From: Rattus norvegicus
Lineage: Eukaryota; Chordata; Mammalia; Rodentia; Muridae
Direction: 5' to 3'
Assembly (NCBI RefSeq): GCF_036323735.1
Contig: NC_086027.1
Coordinates: 91,772,662 to 91,836,661 of the forward strand
Length of the DNA: 64,000 bases
The notes beneath the pieces are model-generated. The model had not been told where the DNA came from. It worked only from the letters and a program-made list of their open reading frames with translations, and searched no databases. Below, in pieces: positions 1 to 10,927 of this stretch. Positions within the stretch are counted from its first letter, which is position 1. Each line of letters begins with the position of its first letter. Made by a program: the position numbers and the translations under genes.

Positions 1-1400
1 GTGTTTGTTACCATTATTAAACACTACATGAAGGATGTAATTGTGTACGCTGTACTCTTCTGTGAATGACTGCAAGGCAGGCTTGCTCCTACCAGCAATG
101 ACATACATTCACGAGCAATGAGCCACCAGGGCTGTATTGTGGCTACAGTGTCCCTTGCAAGAGGAAAAATTTCAGATCTATAGCAATTTGATGGGACCGC
201 TGTCATACGTGGCATGATATTGACCAACACGACACATGAAAGCTCTGTACAAAGAATGTTGTTGAGCTGCGTATTGGCTCTGGCTTGGTGGGGCTGCATG
301 AGGCTTTGTGAGGACAGTGAGAGAAGCCCATGGGACAGTGCCCAGGTGAGCAGTGGTGACTGGCTTGCCCTTACCTGTGGGACGGGTCAGATTTGGCCCA
401 CAGTAGGTGGCCTGACTCCTGGCTCTCTCATTTGATAACATGACCGATTTTGTTCAAGATGTCCCAAGTTTAAGAGATGAAGCCTTGTTGGACTTATGTT
501 TTGGGTTCTCTCAGCCTACAGGTGTGTAGTCCTTGACAAGGGCCTCACCTAGTATCATGGCACATTCAGCCTTCTCTTCCCTGTATTATCCTTAAATAAT
601 CAAAATTGCCACGGCTGCTTTTTATCTTTATTTAGACTTACTGAACCTGGAACAGATAATATTGACTTTAACCCCTGGTGATAGAAAAGAGTGTTTTGGT
701 TTTCAATTACTAACAAGATTATTATGGAATAGTAATCTATGTCTCAACTGGCTTTTTCTGATCCATCGTCTGCCATGGGTAGCCTCTTGGATCAGTCTTC
801 TAATTCATGTACAGAGAAACATCACAGACTGCTTTGCATAGAAAACAAATCAATCTTCTCACACTCCGGAAATCTGAGATCAAACTCCAGGACCCAATGA
901 GACTTTCCCCCCAGAAAATCCTCTTTGTTTTGCAGTTGGTTACTGTCTCTTTGTCCTCCTGTTGACTTTCTTCTGTGTCTGTCACCCCTGGTGTTGCTTC
1001 ATCTCCTAAAAGTACCATGGGGATGTGCCTAGCTACGCGCACTTATCAAACACTTTTGCACCAAATATTGCTATGTTTGGGCTTAGGGCTTTAACAGTGA
1101 GTTTGGGGGAAGTCTAAGATCTGTCCACAGCTCTATCGCGCTGAGCTCACGAAAGTGGAACAGTTTGAACAGTGTCAAAGGAGCTCCCAAAATAAACTTG
1201 CAATTAACCTCTAAGAACAAATGGAGGAAAAGTTGCGTGCACAACATTATTCCTGTCTCTTACCACTAGATGGCAGCATCACTACACAGCCGTCTCCCCC
1301 ACAACCAGGAACCCTTAAAGGAAAAAAAAAGTTTGCACTAACAGAAACTTTTCTGAAAACGACCCACCACCTTAGGAAATAATAGAATTGCCAAATGAGA
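1..1400. other. Unassigned sequence
   Basis: No gene or young repeat recognised. Short open frames here (60-90 codons, overlapping on both strands) show no familiar domain and no codon-level signal. The only site I can name is the CTCF-like motif at 1263-1277. The last part may grade into the L1 remnant that follows. Confidence 0.5.
1263..1277 (+). promoter_or_regulatory. CTCF-like binding motif
   Basis: The bases CCACTAGATGGCAGC fit the 15-position CTCF core CCASYAGRKGGCRSY at every position. The match lies in sequence with no young SINE around it. CTCF sites are directional anchors of chromatin loops; this one reads rightward, towards the full-length L1. Occupancy cannot be judged from sequence. 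Confidence 0.6.
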
Positions 1401-1404
1401 TTGC

Positions 1405-1860
1405 CTGAAACTAAAAAGCTTCCTCACAGGTGTGAAGAAAAGATCCATACAAAGAGATGTCCTGTGGAACGGGAGAACCTCTCTTTTAACTATCCGCTTA
1501 GCAGGAGATTGAGACCTAAAATATACAAAGAACTTAAAATTTTAAATGCCAATGCCCTGATAATCTGACCGGGAAATGGGAAGGTGAGGTGAAGAGACAA
1601 TTCTCACTGGATAGTGAGCCATTCAACAATCCTCAGCCGTCTGGGAAATGCGTTGGATTCCATTCCCTCCCCATTCCCCACGAGAACGGCTGTCACCTTG
1701 AAAATAACTAACAGCCAGTGTTGGTGAGGATATGGAGGAAGAAACCTTACCCACTGCTGATTGGGATATAAGCTAGTGTAGCCACCGTGGAATTCAATCT
1801 GGAGAACAAAGGACTTCTTTTGTCTTTTAAATCTCTGATCACAGTGTAACACTAAGGGAA
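1405..1860 (+). mobile_element. Old L1 ORF2 3'-region fragment
   Basis: Decayed L1 in sense orientation. Recognisable landmarks are the segment around 1480-1545 (ending in the ORF2 block that includes CCAAAATATACAAAGAACT in intact copies) and the block at 1700-1800 corresponding to the Cys-rich C-terminal part (GGTGAGGATATGGAG, then CTAGTGTAGCCACYGTGGAA). The corresponding parts of the young L1 in this window lie near 15850-16240. Several indels and stops; no coding potential. Probably an Lx-age rodent insertion. Confidence 0.65.
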
Positions 1861-1869
1861 TTCAGGGAA

Positions 1870-2148
1870 CACCATAAGGCAGGAACCCAGAGGTAGGAAC
1901 TGATGTGGAAGCCGTTGAGGAGCTCTGCCTACTGCCTTGCTTCTTATGTCTTGCTTAGGAGTCCTTATAGTACTGAGGACCTAGGGCCTAGGGTAGACAC
2001 CACTCACAATGAGCTGGGATCGCTCACACCCATCATTAATTAAACCAGGAGCTTTGTCATAGTCTAGACTGGTAAGGTCTATGAGGTTCTCTTCTCTAAG
2101 GAGTCTAGCTTGTGTCAAGTTGACATGAACAAAGCTCGCCAGTACACA
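1870..2148 (-). mobile_element. Rodent interspersed repeat, LTR-like (copy A)
   Basis: Member of a medium-copy rodent repeat recognisable by the block GTGTCAAGTTGACAT near its plus-strand right end (2106-2126). The same 21-bp stretch occurs at 7081-7101, and the opposite orientation is seen at 30218-30572. Internal landmarks include CAGGAACC, GGAGGAGTRCTGCYTA-like and CACCATTCACARTG-like blocks. I remember the family well but not its database name; the layout is like a mammalian LTR. Confidence 0.55.
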
Positions 2149-2404
2149 CCTTCCCTACTCTCGGTGTGGTCGGGAACCTTTAGTTTACACTCCCAGTCGC
2201 TATGGGTTGGGGGATTCTGCTTCCTCATTTATGATCTCATGCCAAAATAAGATTTTCATACATGAATATCACTTCTAGGTTTCCTTATATATTTAGTAGT
2301 TAGGCGTGTGTGGCACAGGGGGCCAGGGTGGCACATATCTGAATCATCCCTGTAGTAGCATGTCAGGGAAAGATTATACTGCCTATGAACAGTGGATACA
2401 TCTT

Positions 2405-3142
2405 TTATTTTTTATCTTTTTTTTTCTTTTTTCTTTTTTTCGGAGCTGGGGACCGAACCCAGGGCCTTGCGCTTGCTAGGCAAGTACTCTACCACTGAGC
2501 TAAATCCCCAACCCTATTTTTTATCTTTATTAACGAGTGTTTTTTATTTACATTTTGATTGTTATTCCCCTTCCTGGTTTCCGGACCAACATCCCCCCTC
2601 CCCGTCCCTTCTATATGGGTGTTCCCCTCCCCATCCTCCCCCCATTACCACCCTCCCCCCCAACAATCACGTTCACTGGGGGTTCAGTCTTGGCAGGACC
2701 AAGGGCTTCCCCTTCCACTGGTGCTCTTACTAGGCTATTCATTGCTACCTATGAGGTCAGAGTCCAGGGTCAGTCCATGTATAGTCTTTAGGTAGTGGCT
2801 TAGTCCCTGGAAGCTCTGGTTGGTTGGCATTGTTGTTCATATGGGGTCTCGAGCCCCTTCAAGCTCTTCCAGTCCTTTCTCTGATTCCTTCAATGGGGGT
2901 CCCGTTCTCAGTTCAGTGGTTTGCTGCTGGCATTCACCTCTGTATTTGCTGTAATCTGGGTGTGTCTCTCAGGAGACATCTACATCCGGTTCCTGTCAGT
3001 CTGCACTTCTTTGCTTCATCCATCTTATCTAATTGGATGGCTGTATATGTATGGGCCACATGTGGGGCAGGCTCTGAATGGGTGTTCCTTCTATCTCTGT
3101 TCTAAACTTTGCCTCCCTATTCCCTGACAAGGGTATTCTTGT
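2405..3142 (-). mobile_element. 5'-truncated L1 (3' UTR only), minus strand
   Basis: Reads leftwards from 3142 to a T-rich (poly-A complement) end at 2405. It matches, block by block, the 3' UTR of the full-length L1 at 16690-17300: the GAATACCCTTG start, the tract encoding no protein, the G-rich (here C-rich) polypurine tract at 2590-2670, and the AATAAA end. A perfect 15-bp target-site duplication, CAGTGGATACATCTT, lies at 2390-2404 and 3143-3157. The insert contains a younger ID SINE in its tail. Low divergence from the full-length copy suggests a recent rat L1 subfamily. Confidence 0.9.
2420..2514 (-). mobile_element. ID SINE nested in an L1 tail
   Basis: Reverse-strand ID element, a tRNA-Ala/BC1-derived SINE transcribed by RNA polymerase III. 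The plus strand shows the complement of GGGGATTTAGCTCAGTGGTA (A box) and of the GGTTCGGTCCCCAGCTC region (B box), preceded by the T-rich complement of its A tail. A perfect 14-bp duplication TATTTTTTATCTTT at 2406-2419 and 2515-2528 flanks it, proving insertion into the A-rich tail of the older L1. Confidence 0.93.
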
Positions 3143-3157
3143 CAGTGGATACATCTT

Positions 3158-3820
3158 GTGAGCTCCAGAGGCAGACAGCGGATGTAAGGGGAAGAGAAAA
3201 GCCATGATCCCTCTAGTCGATCCTTTGTCTAATAGATCCTTCTAGCCGAGGGAATAGTTCCCATAAAATCCCGTGTAGGTTCAAGTGTTATTGACTGTGT
3301 TGCAGTAACTAGCCTGGAAACCATCTCACTAGGACATACAAATGAGCAGCCAAGGAACGGGAAGACAGAACAAGAAAGCGGTACAACTGTGCTGCCAATA
3401 CTGGACAAGACGCTATAAAGCAGATCCCACTGTGAACATGGAAAGTTCCACACAAAGGCTAACAAACAACTCACTACATGTGCCTCATAGGATGACCAAC
3501 CAGGCTTTCCCCTAAGAGTGTAAGAATAAATTATCATTCGAAAAATCTAATCATAGAACGACCTACATTAAACGGATAGTAGAGAAAAACGCCCGAGGCT
3601 GTTTGAGTTGACGATAAATCCCATTGCTCAATTTTCCCCGTTCACTATGTTAAAAATGAGAGGACTGGAATGTAAAAAAAAAAAAAAAAAAAAAAAGTCA
3701 TACGCCGGAGAAGAGGCAGGTACAAACCAACAGCAGCTGCGTATTCTGGAAACTTCTCTTTAACGTTAAAGTGACGCCATCATTCTTCAGCGGTGGTTAA
3801 AGCTACCGATAAAAGAAGAA
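3158..3820. other. Unassigned sequence with a 23-bp A tract
   Basis: No gene recognised. An uninterrupted A run occupies 3674-3696. I looked for target-site duplications that would make it a retrocopy tail and saw none that convinced me. Confidence 0.45.
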
Positions 3821-3836
3821 GGGAGCCGGGGCAGCC

Positions 3837-4178
<342 letters not shown>

Positions 4179-4179
4179 A

Positions 4180-4708
4180 TGGGAAAGACATGTGGGTGGA
4201 GGACGCGGGGCCCAGTCGCCATCCATGTCCTTGAGGTGCTTTTGTGACACCAGGCTTTTGTGACACAGGTTGCACCAGTCTCAACGACATTAAACGTGCT
4301 TTTGTCAAATTCTTCTCATTCCTTGCTGCTCCCCACACCCCAACTAGCCACACATGCATTTGGAGGGGGAAAAAAAAGGACAAACCTAGACTATTGTTAT
4401 TTTTATATGAAATAATTCTTTCACTTGGAAATCGTAATGAACCTCCAGCTACTGGACAAGACAGAAGCGTTAGAAGCAAATTAACACAAAATTAATTAAC
4501 TATATGTTATAAATCATTCCTAGTCAACAAAAATGTAACAGGGGAAAGAGCACGGTTTACTCTCTGAACAGAGGCTATGTGCATCTAGCGATAAATTCAT
4601 GAAAACTGTGAAAGGCCATTATTGAAGGAAGCAACCAAGTATTTAAAGAGCACAAAAGGGAACCCGAGTTAATGAAGGCTAATGACATTATCCAGACATG
4701 GAATTTTG
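4180..4708. other. Possible pseudogene 3' UTR, then unassigned sequence
   Basis: The first 120 bp may be the 3' UTR of the CH-domain retrocopy. The remainder is AT-rich with no recognised feature. Confidence 0.4.
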
Positions 4709-4921
4709 AATTTTTTTCTTCGTGAGACAGACTCTCCTGTAGCCCTAGGCTGGTTTTGAACCGTAGCTGAGGATGACCTTGAACTTATGACCTTCTTGCC
4801 TCCACCTTCGGAGTCCTGGGACCACAAGGGTGTATTAGAGCGCCTTGTGTTATGCAGAGTTGGAGTTGGAACGTGGGGCTTTGTGCTAGGCAAGGTCTCT
4901 ACCAACTAGGCTAGATCGCCA
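4709..4921 (-). mobile_element. B4 SINE, minus strand
   Basis: The plus strand reads as the complement of a B4 element: a B1-like segment (GTGAGACAGACTCTCCTGTAG, TAGGCTGG, CTTGAACTTATGACC) joined to an ID-like tRNA segment (TGCTAGGCAAGGTCTCTACCAACTAGGCTAGATCGCCAG). The B1+ID fusion is diagnostic of B4. Substantially diverged. Confidence 0.75.
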
Positions 4922-5040
4922 GACAGAAGAAAGAAATTTCGTGAAGATGTCTGTTGCCCCTCAAATAAGTAAACGAATAGATAAGTTGAATATAATTCCA
5001 ATGCAACCAAGACAGTTTTTAAGATGGATCTATGAAATGT

Positions 5041-5463
5041 CTTAGTTACCTTTTTTTTGTGAAGAGACACCATGACCAGGGGAACTTATAAAAGAAAACA
5101 TTTAATTAGATGCTTAAAACTTCAGAGAGTGAGTCCATGACCACCTTGGTGGGGATAATGACGACAAGGAGACAAGCATGGCACAGTGTTGAGACAGCAG
5201 CTCAGTGTACATATACTGGGACGCCATAAGACAGAGGGAGGGAGGGGGAAGGGGAAAGGAGAGGCGGAGGGGGAAAGAGGAGGGGGAGGGGGGAGGGAGA
5301 GAACTAAGATGACCTAGGCTTTTGAAACCTTAAAGTCCACCCCTGCGCCATACCTCCTGCAACATGGTCACACCTCCTAATTCGTCCACAAATGTTCCAC
5401 CAGCTAGGATCAAGCATTCAAACACATGAGCCTGTGGGGGCCATTTTCATCTAAGCCACGACA
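5041..5463 (-). mobile_element. MaLR-like LTR copy with internal purine tract
   Basis: Begins with GTGAAGAGACACCATGACCA and ends with CATTTTCATCTAAGCCAC, the same arrangement as copies at 41441-41760 and 55927-56372. Reversed, such copies start with a TG...GGTTTG-type end and finish in ...CA, as LTRs of the MaLR type do. A G/A-rich simple tract lies at 5234-5301. Exact family name not certain. Confidence 0.5.
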
Positions 5464-6205
5464 ATAAACCAATCATAAAAAAATGGGTACAAAAGAATAA
5501 ATGACCATGAAGAGCCAAGACAACCAGAATGGCTGTTTGTCCTTACAGGTAGGAATGTAACTTTGGCTACAGTAAGCAATGTCATGTTATATCTGTAAGA
5601 GAAGGAGAATCCAGCCAATGAGACAGCCCGGAAACAAATCTAAACGTTTAGAAATTTGGTGTGTGGCAAAGCAAGAGTGTAATCTGGTGGGAGAAAAGAA
5701 GAATTATTCAGTTCATGGCGTTGAAGCAATTGGGCTCATCGCATAGGAAAAAAAATCAGACAAGTTTATATCCTAAATCATTCAGATCATAAAAGTAAAT
5801 TGAGGGTGGATTAAAGATACAAATTTGGATAGCAAAACTTTAATTGCTCTTTAAGCACTTTGAAATTTGCGGTATCTTTATGACTTTGGGATTATAAAAG
5901 ACTTCTTATAGTGGAGATCAACAGCACAAATGGGAATGAAATGATAAGATTGATTGCATAATAATTAACACTTTTATGAGGAAGAGCCACAGAAGGTTAA
6001 AATGTAAGCAGTAAGATACCAGTGATGTGGGAAGTGTGTTGGTAAAGGCCCACAAGGCTCACAAATTTAAAAATGTTTATAATCTAATGAAAAAAAATAA
6101 TGTATATGGACTAGTTACAAAGGAAATTCAAGTTAAGTACTTCATAGTCTTAGAGAAACGTAGAGTTATAAGGATGTATCCTGTTAGATCCAACAGGTGT
6201 GCAAG

Positions 6206-6209
<4 letters not shown>
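5464..6209. other. Unassigned AT-rich sequence
   Basis: No gene, RNA or clear repeat recognised. Confidence 0.4.

Positions 6210-6301
<92 letters not shown>
6210..6301. repeat. Compound (TG)n(GA)n microsatellite
   Basis: About 15 TG units are followed directly by about 30 GA units with one AAAG interruption near 6283. Confidence 0.97.
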
Positions 6302-6465
6302 CTCTGGGGAGTATACAATCACTTGGAAATTAGACAGGTAGGCAACATCTTTTCAACTGTGCATAAAATTCAAGTCAGCAATTAAAAGTTTAATTTTATG
6401 TTTCTGAGGATCCTTTCTAATTTCTGCATGAAAAAATGACACAAAGAAACTGTCTGTTGGCTTAA

Positions 6466-7121
6466 GGTTCACAGTGCTGTGATAAAACACCATGACCAAA
6501 GGCAACTTGGAGAGGAAAGCATTCATTTCAGTTCACACTTTCACATGGCAATCCCTCAGAGAAGGAAGTTGGGTCAGGAACCCAAGGCAGGAACCTGGGA
6601 GCAGACACTGAAGGAGGAGTCATGGAGGAGTACTGCTTAATCTCGTGATCATCATGGCTCATTCTCTCTGTGATCTTACACCACCTAGGGCCACCTGCCC
6701 AGGCATGACACCATTCACAGTGGGGTAGGGAATGGGTGGGAGGGAGGGAGGGTGGGGTGGGAGATGGGTGGGTGGGAGGATGGGTGAGTGGGAGGGGAGG
6801 TGAGATGGGGGATGGGTGGGAGAGAGGGAGGGTGGGGTGGGAAATGGGTGGGAGAGAGGGAAGGTGGGGTGGGAGATGGGTGGGTGGGAGATGGGTGGGT
6901 GGGAGGGGAGGGGAGATGGGGGATGGGTGGGAGAGAGGGAGGGTGGGGTGGGAAATGGGTGGGAGGGAAGGAGGGAGGGTGGGCGCCCACATCCATCAGG
7001 AAAATTCCAAACAGCTTTGTCCACAGGTTAATCCTATGGAGGCATTTTCTCAATTAAAATTCCTTCTTCCTAGATGACCGTAGCTTGTGTCAAGTTGACA
7101 TAAAATCTAGCTAGCACAACC
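6466..7121 (-). mobile_element. Rodent interspersed repeat, LTR-like (copy B), split by a minisatellite
   Basis: Starts with GTGATAAAACACCATGACCAAA at 6473 and ends with the GTGTCAAGTTGACATAAAA block (7086-7105) shared with copy A. The normal internal stretch between CACCATTCACAGTGGG (6709-6724) and CATCCATCAGGAAAATTCC (about 6992) is replaced or expanded by the G-rich minisatellite at 6720-6985. Confidence 0.6.
6720..6985. repeat. G-rich minisatellite (GGGAGATGGGTGGG-type)
   Basis: About 265 bp of TGGG/AGGG/GATGGG units on the plus strand. A higher-order repeat is visible: the block starting GATGGGGGATGGGTGGGAG recurs at 6804 and 6915, a 111-bp period, followed by about 50 bp of near-identical sequence. 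Dozens of GGG runs with short loops give strong G-quadruplex potential on the plus strand. Open frames across it on both strands are repeat artefacts. Confidence 0.93.
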
Positions 7122-7182
7122 TTCTATTGAATTAACCCCTTCTCAATGAATAATCCCAAAAGAAATAAATGCTAGTATTTTC

Positions 7183-7302
7183 TTTTTTTTTAAGGTGTAC
7201 ATTAGCATTAGTTTATTACTTGAGGTATTGAAGGTATGTATAGCACAAGATTGTTTATGCATAGCATCAATCTTTTATGTTTACCCATATCTGCATACTC
7301 TG
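7183..7302 (-). pseudogene. Orphan mRNA 3'-end retrocopy (120 bp)
   Basis: A perfect 15-bp target-site duplication AATGCTAGTATTTTC flanks it at 7168-7182 and 7303-7317. On the minus strand the insert ends in a poly(A) tail (T run 7183-7191), and an AATAAA signal (plus-strand TTTATT at 7212-7217) sits about 20 nt upstream of it. This is the structure of a 5'-truncated reverse-transcribed mRNA. It does not look like any SINE or L1 3' end I know. Parent gene not identified. Confidence 0.8.
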
Positions 7303-7600
7303 AATGCTAGTATTTTCATATGATAAGGTATATGAAGCAGTTAAATCGTTAAGTAGTTAAATGAGATCCAACTTATTGGACATGGATGGAGGCCTCAGGA
7401 CTAATGCGAAAAGAAAATAACATTTATATAAATTTTAATAACACCAACACCTTGTTCTCTGCTACTTTATATTGATTTTACATTGATATTTTATATTGAT
7501 ATATATTTATTATATATAAATTATTTTAAAATTAATTTTTAATTGAGGCCACACATACCTTATGAGTGTTTTTTGGTGTCCAATTTTGGTGTCATCAGCT

Positions 7601-7806
7601 ATCAGGAGAGATGGCTCAGTTTTTAAGAGCAGGAGGATCCAGGTTTGGCTCCTAACACCCACATGGTGGGCCACAACCATCCAAATTCTAGTTCCAAGAG
7701 GTCTGATGTCTCTTCTGGCTTCTATGGGTACCAGGCATACACATGATACACTTACATATATGTACCAAAACACTCATATGCATAAGATAAATAAATCTTA
7801 CAAAAA
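7601..7806 (+). mobile_element. B3 SINE
   Basis: Sense B3 (B2 superfamily, tRNA-derived): GAGAGATGGCTCAG (A-box region), TCCTAACACCCACATGGTGGGCCACAACCATC, GGTCTGATGTCTCTTCTGGCTTCTATGGGTACCAGGC in diverged form, and an A-rich end with AATAAATAAATCTTA. Confidence 0.8.
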
Positions 7807-8943
7807 TCAATGAAAGCTGTTAGCCTTATGCATGGAGAAAGGGTCATAGCTTAGCCTGTCTTCTTGCTAAGTCATTTGAGTAAGCTGAGCGTGCCTATAC
7901 CTTGAAGGCAGTGGTAAATGTATCTGATGACTCGTTTGTCTTGACTCTGGCCGAGAAGAAGCTTAGAATCAAGTTTTTATACACCCTAGCCTCGAGTAGG
8001 AGTGCACCATTGCCACTTTCGTGCATTTCTTTCTCGGCTGATTTTCGTAGCTGCGTGTTTCCCGTGTTTTAACTCTTCAACCCTTCCCTTCCTGCATGTG
8101 TTCTCAAATCCTTTGTGAAACAATGTATAATCTCTCGAAGCAAGCAAACAAATGTTAAGCTAGAACTGCCAACATTTCAGTCAAATAAGGAAAAAAAAAT
8201 GGCCGTGTCTTGGCTTGAACTTCCCAGAATTCAACTTCTTAGGTTTCACTCACCCGGAACAGTTTACTTCCTGTTGGAAAAGGTCCCATAGCTGTTTTTT
8301 TCAAATGTCCTTACCCTCTGTCATTATTCCTCCAGAACTTCTGCCCATAATATTTTGCTGCATGGTTTAAAATGGATTTACAGATCACCCCAAATTAAAG
8401 ATCATGCCTGATGACAAAAAGAGGCAGGTAAGGTTGGAGGGTGGAAACTTTGCCTGAACCGCAGTGAAATGACAGCCTTCTCTGGTCCTTAGAGATGGCT
8501 CCTGTCCATACTTGGTGGCCACTCAGAAATAGAGTGTTTTAAATGATCTATATCAATCTTTCTTCAGTATCATTATGTTTAAAGCATATTTAAGAGTTAT
8601 TTTCCTTCCTTCTCCCTCCTGGCCATCCCTTAGCGCTCATACCTACGAACAAAGGCATTTTCTGTCTAAGTCAAGTTGAAGGGCTGACTCTCTCTGAGAC
8701 ACACCCTCGGCTTCTTGTTCTGAGATCTTATTGGAGGTTTAACCATCTCTTCAACATTCTGGACTGAGGTCTGCGTCCACCATTCAGGTCAGAGCCTCAG
8801 CCATGTATTTGTATAGATATGTATGGATGATTTGGGGGGCAGGGTCTAGAAAATCTGCCTTCAGGTGATTGTGAGTTCACTGTTGAGTGTTCTCACGCAA
8901 GCAAAGAGGACTGTGACACCACTAGACAAAGCAAACACATGAG
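7807..8943. other. Unassigned sequence
   Basis: No gene or repeat recognised over about 1.1 kb; open frames are short and unrelated to known families. Confidence 0.45.
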
Positions 8944-9044
8944 GGCTGGGGATTTAGCTCAGTGGTAGAGCGCTTACCTAGGAAGCGCAAGGCCCTGGGT
9001 TCGGTCCCCAGCTCCGGAAAAAACAAAACAAAACAAAAAAAAAA
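8944..9044 (+). mobile_element. ID SINE
   Basis: Near-consensus ID element: GGCTGGGGATTTAGCTCAG, GGTAGAGCGCTTACC, GGGTTCGGTCCCCAGCTCC, then an A-rich tail interrupted by C (9018-9047). Flanked by a perfect 11-bp duplication AAACACATGAG at 8933-8943 and 9045-9055. Very young; ID amplification of this kind is typical of rat. Confidence 0.95.
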
Positions 9045-9276
9045 AAACACATGAGACCACCGTCGTGATACCGGCCCATTGCTGGCACCGTTCTTGGTGT
9101 GTGGGTGAATTCAGCTGCGTGGACAGAAAATCAATCCCTTTGTAGGACACTGTAGAATTTCTTTTTTCTGTGTAAAACCCGCTCCTTACTACACTTTCTT
9201 TTCCTGTTGTTCCTTCATTCTTATCTGTGCCCTTGGCAGAATACCTTATCCATCATAAAGTGGAAATACAACTTTT

Positions 9277-9456
9277 TAAAAAAAATTTTATTAATTATTT
9301 ATATAAGTACACTGTAGCTGTCAGACACACCAGAAGAGGGCATCAGATCTCATTACAGATGGTTGTGAACCACCATGTGGTTGCTGGGAATTGAACTCAG
9401 GACCTCTGGAAGAGCAGTCAGTGCTCTTAACCACTGAGCCATCACTCCAGCCCGGT
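9277..9456 (-). mobile_element. B2 SINE, minus strand
   Basis: Complement of B2: the right end CACTGAGCCATCACTCCAGCCC is its A-box start; the left part carries CCAGAAGAGGGCATC (9330-9344) and the AT-rich tail. Perfect 13-bp target-site duplication AAATACAACTTTT at 9264-9276 and 9457-9469. The 9330-9344 segment matches the CTCF core at 13 of 15 positions. Confidence 0.93.
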
Positions 9457-9545
9457 AAATACAACTTTTAAAAAGTTTTTTTCTTCTTTATTTTCATAAC
9501 AGACAGAAGAAATTAACGTTTCTGGTGGCTCTATTACAATTTAGT

Positions 9546-9556
9546 GGTGTGTGTGT

Positions 9557-9625
<69 letters not shown>

Positions 9626-9727
9626 TGTGAAGGTCAGAGCTCAACTTTGCAGCGTTGGCACTCTCTTTCCAGGGATCTGATGTGGGAATCCCGGCTTGCA
9701 CACCACCCTCTACCCACTGAGCCACTT
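9546..9727 (-). mobile_element. B3-family SINE with expanded GA microsatellite
   Basis: The body (9621-9727) reads as the complement of B3 (GAAGGTCAGAGCTCAACTTTG ... CCACTGAGCCAC). Its left part is a TG stub and a roughly 63-bp GA tract (9558-9620). Confidence 0.65.
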
Positions 9728-9743
9728 ATCCACTGTCATTCTT

Positions 9744-9856
9744 TAGACTTGGCTGAACTGAGATCTGCTATGTAGACCAGGCTGACTTTAAATTCACATA
9801 GACCTGCCTGCTTCTGCCTCCTGGTGCTGGGAGGAAAGGCATGCACCACTACACCA
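9744..9856 (-). mobile_element. B1 SINE fragment, minus strand
   Basis: Complement of the left portion of B1 (7SL-derived): CTATGTAGACCAGGCTGAC, GACCTGCCTGCTTCTGCCTCC, GGTGCTGGGA, GGCATGCACCACTACACC. Confidence 0.8.
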
Positions 9857-10911
9857 GAATTAATTATTATTTTGAAAAGACAACACCTTCAAAAATAATA
9901 TATGTATATATTTCATAAAACTGCGTATTTTGCAGCTCTGCTATTAGCATGAATACCACTCAGTACAAGTGACAGTTTTCTTTGGACTTTCCCTGGCTAA
10001 GAGCCCACTGCAACAGCACTGCTTGACACGCATGGGTTTTGGAACTTGAACTTTATGAAGACAATGACTAAACCCCACAGATAGCTCTTAGGCCAGAAGG
10101 AATGCTGCTGTCTTCACACTTGTGAGTGAAGGGACTGTCGGCCTTCGAGGCGCAGTTCCCTGAGGGCCAGTTGTCTAGAGTTCAGGAAAGATGTCCCATG
10201 CGGTAAGCCCAAAGCAACTGGTGAACCCAATAGGTGGGCTCAGCGCACAGGCTGTTGCTGCCTGGCATTGTTATTTAGATCATTCCTGGAGTTCCCTGGA
10301 AGTTGATTGAGATTTCACTGTGACTCAAATGCTTTCTTACTTTGTGAACTCACTTCTTCTGCTGTGCAGCTCAGAGGTTGGGTAGCATGCAGGGGCTTCT
10401 GGGTTAAACTCCCCTGAATTACGAAAGCAAGGAAATGTTGCTTTTAGAAACTACATGACAGATAGCAGAAGTCACCCATTAAAAGCTGTGAATACATTTA
10501 GGGCAGCTTCCCTGGTAGATTTTCACTCAGTGTTTTCCTCTTAGCTGGAAACTGTTTCCCTCTGAAGGAATGTCAGCCGCAGACTGGTTATTGCTGGGGT
10601 CTTTTCCGTGGTGCTCAGTGTGAGCTGGTTCAGAGAGTGCCCTGAAGAGTGCTCGCACTTAAGAAAAAATCCTGACAAACAACGGTTGTCACTGCACTAG
10701 GTAATTACCCAGCATTCCTGTGCTGACCCCTTGGCATGTAGCAGAAACAGAACAAAGGGCACTAGATTGAAGAAGAAATGAGTTTAGTAACTGGATATAA
10801 CATGTCTTTGTGGCCATTTTCTAGGGTGCTTTTATTTTTCAGTTTTTATTTTTTTTAGTGACCAGAAAGACTCCTCAAGATGTGAAGTTTGTAGCCACCA
10901 CACTTTGTCTT
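9857..10911. other. Unassigned L1 5' flank
   Basis: About 1 kb without a recognisable gene or repeat. The last bases form the first target-site duplication of the full-length L1 (10912-10927). Confidence 0.45.
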
Positions 10912-10927
10912 AAGATAGCTTAAGGTG

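Noticed and set aside
3674..3696. 23-bp A run as the tail of a retrocopy or SINE
   Set aside because: No upstream SINE or mRNA body recognised and no convincing target-site duplication.
6528..7077. Several overlapping open frames of 70-150 codons on both strands
   Set aside because: They run through the G-rich minisatellite and give Pro/Ser/His- or Gly/Trp-rich low-complexity products; no gene structure.
8944..9044. Possible tRNA gene (A box, B box, cloverleaf-like start)
   Set aside because: The sequence matches the ID/BC1 SINE, has an A-rich tail and target-site duplications, and lacks a proper acceptor stem.
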